NCBI GenBank assembly: GCA_045646145.1
Contig: JAZRKE010000003.1
Coordinates: 1 to 43,177, forward strand
DNA length: 43,177 nucleotides
Direction of reading: 5' to 3'
DNA from: SIG565 sp045646145
GTDB taxonomy: Bacteria; Bacillota; Clostridia; Oscillospirales; Acutalibacteraceae
Positions 7,239 through 15,170 of this stretch are shown here, piece after piece (positions within the stretch are counted from its first letter, which is position 1; the number at the start of each line of letters is the position of its first letter). Below the pieces are notes generated by a model, which did no database searches, had not been told where the DNA came from, and worked only from the letters and a program-made list of their open reading frames with translations. The translations under genes were made by a program, and so were the position numbers.

Positions 7239-8023
7239 AAATATATAACCCCGTTATTTTTAGGTGCGGCTACCTTTAATATATAATCCTCATCAACCTT
7301 GGCGCCCAAATCAAGCAACGAAGCCGTAGCACTAGTAAAGGCTAGTCTTGGCAAATTATTGTGCTGACTCAGGTGGGCCAGTACAAAACGGTTGGTGCCT
7401 TTTTGGAACAAATATTTAAGTTCTGCCGCGGCAGATATATTCGATAGGTGCCCCTTTTCACCCATAATCCGCATTTTAAGCTCGGGTGGATACGGTCCGC
7501 TCTTGAGCATTTTTAAGTCGTGGTTTGACTCAAGCATTATAAGCTGACTACCAGTTAATGCCTGCCTTACTTCATCTGTTACAACGCCTAAATCCGTACA
7601 TACCGATATTTTATTGCCGTCGGGCAAAATGAGTGTATAGCCGCCCGAGCCTAAGGCATCATGGCTTGTCTTAAAAAAACTAACACAGGTGCCGCATATA
7701 TCCATCGCTTTTTCACCGATTTCCAATACTTGAGCACCCTCAGGCAGCATATTGTGGTCATCGAGATAATTGAGTGTATCCATTGAGGCAACTACAGGTA
7801 TATGCACTTTTTTTAGAAGAGCGCTAAGCCCTTTGGTATGGTCGGAATGGCTATGTGTTATAAGCACGGCACGCAGGGTGGATAAATCCAACTGATTTTG
7901 CAAAAACTCGTTTTTAAGAGACAAAAAAGAGGAGCCGGCATCTATAAGTATGCCGCCAAATGATCCGCCTATATATGTACTGTTGGCAGTTGAGCCCGAA
8001 AACAGCGGACAGAATTTGGCCAT
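7235..8023 (-). CDS. walJ: MBL-fold metallohydrolase, WalJ/YycJ family
   Basis: 262-residue metallo-beta-lactamase-fold hydrolase. The metal-binding motif is THSHSDHTKG, with further ligands in FKTSHDAL and the C-terminal LAHLSQHNN; CTDLG supplies the Asp ligand region. YycJ/WalJ proteins are linked to the WalKR cell-wall regulon or to DNA repair in Bacillus; the exact substrate is uncertain. Start ATG 8023 follows AAGGAGGGG. It lies between murA and rlmH on the same strand with a hairpin terminator just upstream, so it may be transcribed both by read-through from murA and independently. Confidence 0.88.
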   Translation of the reverse strand: MAKFCPLFSGSTANSTYIGGSFGGILIDAGSSFLSLKNEFLQNQLDLSTLRAVLITHSHSDHTKGLSALLKKVHIPVVASMDTLNYLDDHNMLPEGAQVLEIGEKAMDICGTCVSFFKTSHDALGSGGYTLILPDGNKISVCTDLGVVTDEVRQALTGSQLIMLESNHDLKMLKSGPYPPELKMRIMGEKGHLSNISAAAELKYLFQKGTNRFVLAHLSQHNNLPRLAFTSATASLLDLGAKVDEDYILKVAAPKNNGVIYL

Positions 8024-8040
8024 ATTACCCCTCCTTAAAA

Positions 8041-8070
8041 ATAAAGGGCTGTTCCCTACAGCCCTTTAAA
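8041..8070 (-). terminator. Intrinsic terminator/attenuator between murA and walJ
   Basis: Stem AAAGGGCTGT / ACAGCCCTTT with 5-base loop followed on the minus strand by ATTTTT. It lies inside the murA-walJ-rlmH run, so it should lower expression of the downstream genes relative to murA. Confidence 0.8.
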
Positions 8071-8071
8071 A

Positions 8072-9358
8072 TCAGTTTGCTTCTTTTCGGTCGATTACTG
8101 CCTTTGTATTAATGCGTTTAATATCGGCACCGAGAGCCGTAAACTTCTCAACAATTTTTTCATACCCGCGATCTATATATTCAATATTTTCAATCTCGGT
8201 AACGCCCTCAGCCATAAGTCCCGCAATTATCATAGCGGCACCTGCTCTTAAGTCCACTGCTCTGACCGGCGCAGAAGTAAGCTTGTCCGTTTCGGTAATA
8301 ACAGCGGTCTTGCCATCCACCTGAATTTTTGCTCCCATAAGGGTTAACTGTTCAACATATCTGAATCGGTTATCCCAGACACCTTCGTTAACAATGCTGG
8401 TTCCTTGAGCCGTTGTAAGCAGGGTTGCCATCTGCGGCTGCATATCTGTAGGAAATCCCGGATGCGGCATTGTTTTTAAATTGCATTTTTTAAGTTTTCC
8501 CTTAACATAAATGCGAACCTCTTCGTCGCCCTGCTCAACAATTGCACCTGTTTCCACAAGTTTTGCAATAATTGATTCAAGATGCTTTGGGATTACCTCC
8601 GTTATGGTAATATCTCCTCTTGTTGCTGCAGCAGCAACAAGATATGTGCCGGCTTCTATCTGGTCAGGAATAATACTGTAAGTAGTACCTTCAAGTCGCT
8701 CAACTCCGCGAATTTTAATAACATTGGTACCCGCGCCCATTATGTTGGCGCCCATAGAATTTAAAAAATTTGCAAGGTCTACTATATGCGGTTCCCTCGC
8801 GGCGTTTTCAATAACTGTAGTGCCCCTTGCCTTAACGGCAGCAAGCATTATGTTAATTGTGGCACCCACAGATACAACATCTAAATAAACAGAACCGCCG
8901 CCGAGTTTCTGGCAACGTGCCTCAACCATTCCGTTTTCGATGGAAACTCGAGCGCCCAGCGCCTCAAAACCCTTAATGTGCTGATCGATTGGACGGACAC
9001 CGAAATCACAGCCGCCGGGCGGAGCCACGCGCGCCCTTTTCATTCTTCCGAGAAGCGCTCCGAGAAAATAACTGGAGGCTCTCATATTCTTTGCCATTTC
9101 TTTTGAAACGATAAAAGAATTAACGCTTGTGGGATCAATTTCAACCGTTGCAGAATCTATATATTTAACCTTAGCGCCAAGTGCCGCTAAACAAGAGCAG
9201 ATTGCGCTTACATCCGATATTTCAGGAAGGTTCTCGATAACACAGGTGCTGTCGGCAAGTAAAACTGCAGGTAAAATCGCTACAGCCGCATTCTTGGCAC
9301 CGCTTATTCTAACTGTGCCGTGAAGCTTTTTGCCCCCCCTAATCACAAACTTTTCCAA
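8072..9358 (-). CDS. murA: UDP-N-acetylglucosamine 1-carboxyvinyltransferase MurA
   Basis: 428-residue MurA, which transfers enolpyruvate from PEP to UDP-GlcNAc, the first committed step of peptidoglycan synthesis and the target of fosfomycin. The N-terminus EKFVIRGGKKLHGTVRISGAKN, catalytic loop APPGGCDFGVRPIDQH (Cys117, the fosfomycin-reactive Cys), and RAGAAMIIAGLMAEG near the C-terminus are diagnostic. The start is probably TTG at 9358. AAGGAG lies 8 bases before it, whereas the more upstream GTG at 9367 is only 1 base from the same site; the TTG start also gives the usual family N-terminus. Cys rather than Asp at 117 predicts fosfomycin sensitivity. Confidence 0.97.
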   Translation of the reverse strand: MEKFVIRGGKKLHGTVRISGAKNAAVAILPAVLLADSTCVIENLPEISDVSAICSCLAALGAKVKYIDSATVEIDPTSVNSFIVSKEMAKNMRASSYFLGALLGRMKRARVAPPGGCDFGVRPIDQHIKGFEALGARVSIENGMVEARCQKLGGGSVYLDVVSVGATINIMLAAVKARGTTVIENAAREPHIVDLANFLNSMGANIMGAGTNVIKIRGVERLEGTTYSIIPDQIEAGTYLVAAAATRGDITITEVIPKHLESIIAKLVETGAIVEQGDEEVRIYVKGKLKKCNLKTMPHPGFPTDMQPQMATLLTTAQGTSIVNEGVWDNRFRYVEQLTLMGAKIQVDGKTAVITETDKLTSAPVRAVDLRAGAAMIIAGLMAEGVTEIENIEYIDRGYEKIVEKFTALGADIKRINTKAVIDRKEAN

Positions 9359-9427
9359 AAAAGGCACTCCTTAAAAAATATTTCGTTATATAGTATTGCC
9401 ATTTTGTCATTTTTTAATTACCTTTCA

Positions 9428-9456
9428 ATTATACCCATAAAACACTATATTGTCAA
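9428..9456 (-). promoter_or_regulatory. Consensus promoter of murA-walJ-rlmH
   Basis: Minus strand TTGACA (9456-9451), 17-bp spacer, TATAAT (9433-9428), in the 250-bp divergent region. The leader to murA is about 65 nt. Confidence 0.85.
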
Positions 9457-9570
9457 TCTCAATTTGCGACTGGCTGAAATTTACCACAATATTTTGTGTC
9501 GAAAAAGAACATATTTAATTTAATTATAATTTTTTAAAAAATACATCTTCTTTTTTACAGTATTATTTGG

Positions 9571-9576
9571 TATAAT
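9571..9576 (+). promoter_or_regulatory. Probable -10 element of the hydrolase-murF-ddl operon
   Basis: TATAAT 34 bp before the start codon, within an AT-rich tract. A clear -35 is lacking; TTCTTT is the best hexamer at 17-bp spacing. Confidence 0.45.
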
Positions 9577-9609
9577 AGGTTTAGTTATATATTGCTTTGA
9601 GGTATGATA

Positions 9610-10374
9610 ATGGAAATTACGGTTAAAAATCTTAAAATACATTATGTGGAAAATGGCTCGGGCCCTGATGTTTTATTGCTTCACGGCTGGGGTTCGAGTT
9701 CGGATGTTTATTCAGCTATTATGAATTCCCTCTGCAATATCTGCCACTTTGTAGCACCCGATTTCCCGGGCTGCAATAAAAGCGAAACAATGAATAGACC
9801 TTGGGATATACACGATTATGCCGATTTTGTTCTCGAATTTATAGATAAGGTAGGACTTAAAAATCCAATTATAATCGGTCATTCCCACGGTGGCAGAGTT
9901 TGTATGTATCTTGCAGGTAAGGGGCTTTTAAATCCACCTAAAATAGTGCTGTTTGACGCAGCAGGACTTATCCCTAAAAAAACACTCAAGCAAAAATTCA
10001 AGGCTAAAAGTTTCAAGGCCATAAAAACTGTTTTAACCCTGCCCATTATTAAAAATCACAGCGAGGGATTACTAAACAGAGCGCGGGCACACTATGGCTC
10101 AGCCGATTATAACGCCGCTGAACCGGTTCTAAGGCAGACACTTGTTAAATTAGTTAACACCGATTTGCGCGATATTCTGCCCAATATTAAGGCACCGACA
10201 CTTCTTATCTGGGGAGAAAATGATACCGCAACACCGCTATCCGATGCCAAAACAATTGAAAGCCTTATTTCTGACGTCGGCCTTTGCGTCTTAAAGGGTA
10301 CCGGACATTTTTCATTCTGCGAAAAACCGCACGAGGCTATTGCCATTCTCAAAAGCTTTTTAGGAGGAAATTAA
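9610..10374 (+). CDS. Alpha/beta-fold hydrolase
   Basis: 254-residue alpha/beta hydrolase. The oxyanion loop is LLLHGWGSS, the nucleophile elbow is IIGHSHGGR (Ser92), and the probable acid and base are Asp205 (GENDTATP) and His233 (KGTGHFSF). No signal peptide, so cytoplasmic; the substrate cannot be told from sequence. Start ATG 9610 is preferred over ATG 9604 because GAGG lies 7 bases before it rather than 1. It is the first gene of an operon with a MurF-like ligase and Ddl, and its stop overlaps the ribosome-binding site of the next gene. This suggests a role tied to cell-wall precursors (inference from context only). Confidence 0.9.
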   Translation: MEITVKNLKIHYVENGSGPDVLLLHGWGSSSDVYSAIMNSLCNICHFVAPDFPGCNKSETMNRPWDIHDYADFVLEFIDKVGLKNPIIIGHSHGGRVCMYLAGKGLLNPPKIVLFDAAGLIPKKTLKQKFKAKSFKAIKTVLTLPIIKNHSEGLLNRARAHYGSADYNAAEPVLRQTLVKLVNTDLRDILPNIKAPTLLIWGENDTATPLSDAKTIESLISDVGLCVLKGTGHFSFCEKPHEAIAILKSFLGGN

Positions 10375-10375
10375 G

Positions 10376-11950
10376 ATGAAAGCCAGCATACCATTTATTA
10401 TTATGTGCATTTCTTCTGTTTTTGCCGCTTTTTTCGCTTTAGGTAAGCAGTTCCAAATGCTGCAACAGAATTCATATTTTCCGTCGCGCTACTTTAAATG
10501 GCTTAAGGATTCTTTTTTTGAAAACATCGTTGGCTTAACCCTTTGTTTTTGCGGAATTTGCATCCTTTTCATTATTAATCCGTATTTTTCTATGGCAGCG
10601 AGCCTTTTATTTGCCGCGTATCAAATATACGGTGCCGTGAAAAACTACAAAAGCTCCATTAAAAAATTGGTTTTCACTGCCCGCATAATAAGACTTTATT
10701 CTGCAGCAACAGTGATTCTTATATTATTCACAATTCCCACCCTCACTCAAAAAATGCCTTTAAATTCAATTTTTTTGATGATCCTTCTTTTTATGAGTAT
10801 CTTTTCCCCTGTACTTACCTTTGCGGCTTTTTACATTACAAAGCCAATAGAAACAGCTTTTTCGAAATACTATATAAATGATGCCAAAAAGAAAATAAAA
10901 GGTTGTAAAAATTTAAAAATAATCGGCGTTACGGGTAGCTACGGTAAAACAGGAACCAAATTCATTATTGCCAGAATTTTGAGTGAGAAATACAATGTTT
11001 TAGCCACCCCTCAAAGCTTTAATACCCCCATGGGTGTTGTCAGAACCGTAAGAGAAAAATTACGCGCTCAAACCGAAATTTTTGTTTGCGAAATGGGTGC
11101 TAAAAATATCGGTGATATTAAGGAAATCTGTGATATTGTAAATCCCGATATGGCAATTATAACCTCTGTAGGCCCCCAACATCTTGAAACCTTTAAATCT
11201 GTCGATAATGTATTCAATACTAAATTTGAGCTGTACGACGCTTGTAAGAAAAGGCAAGGAAAGGTTTTTGTTAATCTTGCGAGTGAAGCAATCGCTCAGC
11301 ATTTAGAGGATAGAAATGTGATTACCTACGGCACCGAAAACGCCGATTTTTATGCTACCGACATTACCTATTCTAAGGACGGCGCAACCTTTAAAATTGT
11401 GGGCGGCGGTTATCGGTTCCCCGTTACCACTAAACTTTTAGGAAAACACAGTGTGCAAAATATTACGGGTGCTGTGGGCTTAGCTCTTTCTTTAGGTCTT
11501 ACACCTGAGGAAATTCAGTATGCTGTATCGCGGCTTGAACCTACCGAGCACCGATTAGAACTTAAAAAATATATAAACGGCTCGGTCTGCCTTGATGATG
11601 CCTACAATGCCAACCCTGAGGGCTGCATTGAAGCAGTTCAGGTGCTCTCCTCCTTTAAAAATATGAAAAAGGTAATCGTAACACCGGGGCTCGTAGAGTT
11701 GGGTGAAGAGGAATATAATTTTAACTATAAATTAGGTCTTGCCGCCGCAAAAATTTCTGATATAATAATTCTTGTGGGGAAAAATCGTGCAGTACCTATG
11801 AACGACGCGATAATTACCACCAATTTTAACACCGATAATCTTTATATTGTCGGCTCCTTCCGCGAGGCTATGGAGATTTATTCACGCTTTGCTGATGAAA
11901 ACACCGTAGTCCTACTAGAAAACGACCTACCCGATAACTATCTTAATTAA
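10376..11950 (+). CDS. Membrane-anchored MurF-like Mur ligase
   Basis: 524 residues. Residues 1-160 hold about five hydrophobic segments (about 2-22, 50-68, 71-86, 105-123, 130-153). A Mur ligase core follows: ATP-binding loop GVTGSYGKTGTK (184-195), central domain with FVCEMGAKNIGDI and ITSVGPQHLETF, and C-terminal domain with RLEPTEHRLE and DDAYNANPEG. These last two resemble MurF, which adds D-Ala-D-Ala to the UDP-MurNAc-tripeptide. Immediately downstream ddl supports the MurF assignment. However, in ordinary MurF the ATP loop lies near residue 105-110 after a uridine-binding domain; here that domain is not recognisable and membrane helices stand in its place. A start at ATG 10376 is supported by TAGGAGG. 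Whether it works on nucleotide or lipid-linked substrates is open. Confidence 0.85.
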   Translation: MKASIPFIIMCISSVFAAFFALGKQFQMLQQNSYFPSRYFKWLKDSFFENIVGLTLCFCGICILFIINPYFSMAASLLFAAYQIYGAVKNYKSSIKKLVFTARIIRLYSAATVILILFTIPTLTQKMPLNSIFLMILLFMSIFSPVLTFAAFYITKPIETAFSKYYINDAKKKIKGCKNLKIIGVTGSYGKTGTKFIIARILSEKYNVLATPQSFNTPMGVVRTVREKLRAQTEIFVCEMGAKNIGDIKEICDIVNPDMAIITSVGPQHLETFKSVDNVFNTKFELYDACKKRQGKVFVNLASEAIAQHLEDRNVITYGTENADFYATDITYSKDGATFKIVGGGYRFPVTTKLLGKHSVQNITGAVGLALSLGLTPEEIQYAVSRLEPTEHRLELKKYINGSVCLDDAYNANPEGCIEAVQVLSSFKNMKKVIVTPGLVELGEEEYNFNYKLGLAAAKISDIIILVGKNRAVPMNDAIITTNFNTDNLYIVGSFREAMEIYSRFADENTVVLLENDLPDNYLN

Positions 11951-11963
11951 CGGAGATGTATTT

Positions 11964-13145
11964 ATGAGAACAAATTTAGCCGTAATTTTCGGATGCCGCT
12001 CGGTTGAGCACGAGGTTTCAATTATTTCTGCCGTTCAGGCAATGCACTCGGTAGATAAAGAGAAATACAACATAATTCCGCTTTACGTAACCAAAACAGG
12101 CGAAACCTACACAGGAGGCGATTTGCTTGACATCGAGCAGTTTAAGAATATTCCCGCGCTTATTAAAAAATCAAGTCCCGTAAGCCTTATAAAAAAGGGC
12201 GAACAGGTGCTCGTACACTTTCTTGATAATAAACTCTTTAAGAAGAAAGAGGATATTCCGCTTGATGTGGCATTCCCTATTGTTCATGGTACCAATTGTG
12301 AGGACGGAACTATTGCAGGACTTCTTGAATTTTTAGGACTTCCCTATGTCGGCTGTGATATTCTTTCTGCTGCTGTCGGTATGGATAAAACGATATTTAA
12401 GGATGTACTCTCTGCCGCAGGACTTCCCGTTCTTCCCTGCGTTAAATTCACATCCCGTGAATATGCCGTGAAAAAGCACGAAATCATTTCCGAAATTATA
12501 GAAAAGTGCGGTCTTCCCGCTATAGTTAAGCCTGTAAATTTGGGCTCAAGCGTTGGTATTTCCAAGGCAGAAACAGAAGAAGAACTTGCGGCAGCTATTT
12601 CACTTGCCGTTTCATTCTCTGATAAAGTACTTGCCGAAAAAGCAGTGGAGAACCTTCGAGAAATTAACTGCTCGGTTTTAGGGGATAGCGACTCAGCCGA
12701 AGCTTCGGTATGTGAAGAACCCTTTATGCACGATAAAATTCTTTCATATGAAGATAAATACATGGGAAACAGTGGCTCTAAGGGTATGGCATCACTCGGC
12801 AGACAGCTTCCTGCCAACATTCCGGATGAAGTATCGGATAAAATAAGAAGCCTCTCTGTCGATATATTCAAAGCTATAGGTGCCGGCGGTGTAGTTCGTA
12901 TTGATTATCTTTTGAATGATAAAACAGGCGAAATCTACGCAAATGAAATCAATACTATACCGGGCTCACTTTCATTTTATCTGTGGGAAGCCACAGGGCT
13001 TAAATATACCGATATGATAGATAAACTAGTTTCCCTCGCTTTCAAAAGGCAGAGGAACCGCGATAATTTAACCTTTACGATTAAAACCAACATCCTCTCA
13101 GGCGTATCCTTTGGAAGTAAAGGAAGTAAGGGAAGTAAATTTTAA
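11964..13145 (+). CDS. ddl: D-alanine--D-alanine ligase
   Basis: 393-residue ATP-grasp enzyme making D-Ala-D-Ala for peptidoglycan. Motifs: RSVEHEVSIISA near the N-terminus, PAIVKPVNLGSSVGI in the ATP-grasp fold, the EKAVENLREINCSVLGD strand, and the Mg-binding NEINTIPGSLS. The omega-loop reads SYEDKY, keeping the Tyr associated with D-Ala rather than D-lactate as second substrate, so vancomycin resistance is not predicted. The extreme C-terminus is an odd GSKGSKGSKF tail coded by three 9-bp repeats that also supply the ribosome-binding site for the next gene. ddl starts 13 bp after the MurF-like gene (GGAGATG upstream) and its TAA overlaps the following ATG by one base. Confidence 0.96.
   Translation: MRTNLAVIFGCRSVEHEVSIISAVQAMHSVDKEKYNIIPLYVTKTGETYTGGDLLDIEQFKNIPALIKKSSPVSLIKKGEQVLVHFLDNKLFKKKEDIPLDVAFPIVHGTNCEDGTIAGLLEFLGLPYVGCDILSAAVGMDKTIFKDVLSAAGLPVLPCVKFTSREYAVKKHEIISEIIEKCGLPAIVKPVNLGSSVGISKAETEEELAAAISLAVSFSDKVLAEKAVENLREINCSVLGDSDSAEASVCEEPFMHDKILSYEDKYMGNSGSKGMASLGRQLPANIPDEVSDKIRSLSVDIFKAIGAGGVVRIDYLLNDKTGEIYANEINTIPGSLSFYLWEATGLKYTDMIDKLVSLAFKRQRNRDNLTFTIKTNILSGVSFGSKGSKGSKF
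13113..13140 (+). repeat. Three 9-bp GGAAGTAA(A/G) repeats at the ddl 3' end
   Basis: GGAAGTAAA, GGAAGTAAG, GGAAGTAAA in tandem encode GSKGSK GSK and act as a purine-rich region before the ATG at 13145. Confidence 0.8.
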
Positions 13146-14329
13146 TGACAAATCTTTTAATTAAGCTTTTTGTGAAAAACGCACAGAATGCCGAAAATAT
13201 GCAGGTGCGTGAAAGCTATGGCTCACTTGCAAGTATAATGGGAATCGTTTGGAATATAGTGTTATCAATTATAAAAATTGTGGCAGGTATAATTTCTCAC
13301 AGTATTTCCATTATTGCCGATGGGCTTAATAACTTTACCGATATGGGTTCATCTATTATCACAATGATAGGCTTTAAGGTGTCAACTAAACCCGCCGATA
13401 AGGACCACCCCTACGGACACGGCAGAATGGAATATATGTCGGCATTTATTGTGTCGGTGCTCATTTTATTCGTGGGAATTGAGTTGTTCAGAGAGTCTGT
13501 AGGCGCCATAATAGAAGGCAAATCTCAACCCGAATACCCCTTAATTTCGGTAATTATTCTGGTAGTTTCGGTGGTTATAAAGCTGTGGCTTTTCTGCTTT
13601 AACCGAAAGATAGCAAAGAAAATAGATGCCGCAAGCCTCTTTGCCACCGCTCAGGACTGCCTTAACGACTGCATCGCAACCTCGGCTATTTTAGTGTCTG
13701 TTATAATAGCGAAGTTTGTTTCTCTCCCCTTTAATCTTGACGCCGTTATGGGCATAGGCGTAGGGGTATTTATACTTTATTCAGGGTTTAACCTTGCTAA
13801 AGATACCATTAATATTATCCTAGGTAAGCCGCCCGAAGCCGAACTTATAAAAAATATAGAAAACACGATTTTATCCTTTGAGGGCTTTATAGGTGTACAC
13901 GATTTAATCATTCACAACTATGGTCCCGGCAGGGAATTCGCCTCGGTGCATGTAGAGGTACCGCAGGATATAGATATTGTTAAATGCCACGAGCGAATTG
14001 ACATATGTGAAAAGCTCGTAAAGGAAAAATTAGATGTTGAATTGGTTATTCATATGGACCCGGTGGAAACAGACAATGAGGAAATCAATCTTGCTAAAGC
14101 GGCTATATGCGAAAGGCTTTTAAAAATTCATCCGAGCCTGACCCTGCACGATTTCCGTATGACGCCAAAGAGCGAAAACCGAACCAATTTTATTTTCGAT
14201 GTTGTCGTCCCAACCGACCTTAAAATGACAAACAAAGAACTGCGGAGTAAAATTGACGATACCGTAAAACAGATTAACCCTACATACTACACCGTTATCA
14301 CCTTTGATAACGATTTTACCGGAAGATAA
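13145..14329 (+). CDS. Cation diffusion facilitator (CDF) metal transporter
   Basis: 394-residue CDF-family antiporter exporting divalent metal ions in exchange for protons. Six membrane segments lie in the first ~225 residues, with IADGLNNFTDMGSS in helix 2, DHPYGHGRMEYMSA in the following loop and AQDCLNDC in helix 5. A cytoplasmic domain follows, longer than usual (about 165 residues, possibly 1.5 repeats of the CDF C-terminal ferredoxin-like fold). The intramembrane site reads Asp59/Asn63 and Asp171/Asp175, with Asp where zinc transporters have His in helix 5. This pattern fits manganese or mixed-metal members better than zinc (inference). Last gene of the operon, before a strong terminator. 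Confidence 0.93.
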   Translation: MTNLLIKLFVKNAQNAENMQVRESYGSLASIMGIVWNIVLSIIKIVAGIISHSISIIADGLNNFTDMGSSIITMIGFKVSTKPADKDHPYGHGRMEYMSAFIVSVLILFVGIELFRESVGAIIEGKSQPEYPLISVIILVVSVVIKLWLFCFNRKIAKKIDAASLFATAQDCLNDCIATSAILVSVIIAKFVSLPFNLDAVMGIGVGVFILYSGFNLAKDTINIILGKPPEAELIKNIENTILSFEGFIGVHDLIIHNYGPGREFASVHVEVPQDIDIVKCHERIDICEKLVKEKLDVELVIHMDPVETDNEEINLAKAAICERLLKIHPSLTLHDFRMTPKSENRTNFIFDVVVPTDLKMTNKELRSKIDDTVKQINPTYYTVITFDNDFTGR

Positions 14330-14330
14330 A

Positions 14331-14358
14331 AAAGAACCGCTAGAGCGGTTCTTTTTTT
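14331..14358. terminator. Bidirectional terminator between CDF gene and activase
   Basis: Stem AAGAACCGCT / AGCGGTTCTT, 2-base apparent loop (in RNA about 4), flanked by A-run and 8-base T-run. It serves both convergent units. Confidence 0.92.
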
Positions 14359-15170
14359 TATAACATTACTGCGTTTTTAAAAACACTTAAATCAACTTCA
14401 TTGGATTTTAAATCAGGTAAAGTGAATTCTCTGCCCACCATTGAATATTTAGCACCTGCCAAGTGGTTATAGCGCATAATCTCAACCCTATCCTCACCGA
14501 TGATTTCTGAAATAGCTTTAAGGTTTTCGGGTGTGTCGGTAATACCCGGAATAAGCGGTACTCTTACCACATGAGGAAGCCCTGAATGCACTAAAATTTT
14601 ATAATTATTAAGTATTTTTTTATTGCTGACGCCCGTGTACTTTATATGCTCAGTCTCATCCGCTAATTTAATATCGAAAAGGCAGTAATCCATAACGGAT
14701 ATTACCTTTTTAAAGGTTTCCTCATCCGCATAGCCGCTTGTTTGAAGCGCCTTATGTATATTAGGTAGCAGCTTTGCAGTTTCCATCACAAAATCTGCCT
14801 GTAAAAGCGGCTCGCCGCCCGAAAAGGTAACACCGCCGCCCACAGTACTCAAAAAGCGCTCATACGCCGAGAGCCTCTCAGCCAATTCTTCGGGGGTATA
14901 TTCTGTACCCGAAAGGGTTATAAGCCCCTTAGGACAGGTATGTAAACAACGCCCAAAGGGTTTACACTCGGGGTGGTCGCAGTCTTTTTTGCACAAACCG
15001 CAATGCAGACAACCGGCGTGCTTCACCATAAGCTCGGGTTTAGCACTTAGTCCCTCTGGGTTGTGGCACCAGATACAGCGAAGCGGACAACCTTTAAGAA
15101 AAACGGTTACACGACTGCCTGGGCCGTCGTGCACCGTCATTTCCTTAATATCAAATACAGTTCCTATCAT
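14358..15170 (-). CDS. Glycyl-radical enzyme activating enzyme (radical SAM)
   Basis: 270-residue radical SAM protein that would install the glycyl radical on the enzyme coded just upstream. The SAM cluster motif is KGCPLRCIWCHNPEG (Cys28, Cys32, Cys35), followed by a ferredoxin-like insert with seven Cys (54, 57, 60, 64, 69, 75, 79) and the SAM-binding SGGEP. The insert is characteristic of activases of non-PFL glycyl radical enzymes, but has one Cys fewer and tighter spacing in its second half than the usual eight-Cys insert. ATG 15170 overlaps the GRE stop by 4 bp, so the two are translationally coupled. The C-terminal half has RVPLIPGITDT, normal for the family. Confidence 0.93.
   Translation of the reverse strand: MIGTVFDIKEMTVHDGPGSRVTVFLKGCPLRCIWCHNPEGLSAKPELMVKHAGCLHCGLCKKDCDHPECKPFGRCLHTCPKGLITLSGTEYTPEELAERLSAYERFLSTVGGGVTFSGGEPLLQADFVMETAKLLPNIHKALQTSGYADEETFKKVISVMDYCLFDIKLADETEHIKYTGVSNKKILNNYKILVHSGLPHVVRVPLIPGITDTPENLKAISEIIGEDRVEIMRYNHLAGAKYSMVGREFTLPDLKSNEVDLSVFKNAVML

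Noticed and set aside
12344..12871. 175-residue open frame antisense to ddl
   Set aside because: Ser/Ala-rich shadow of a clearly functional gene; no ribosome-binding site or recognisable domain.
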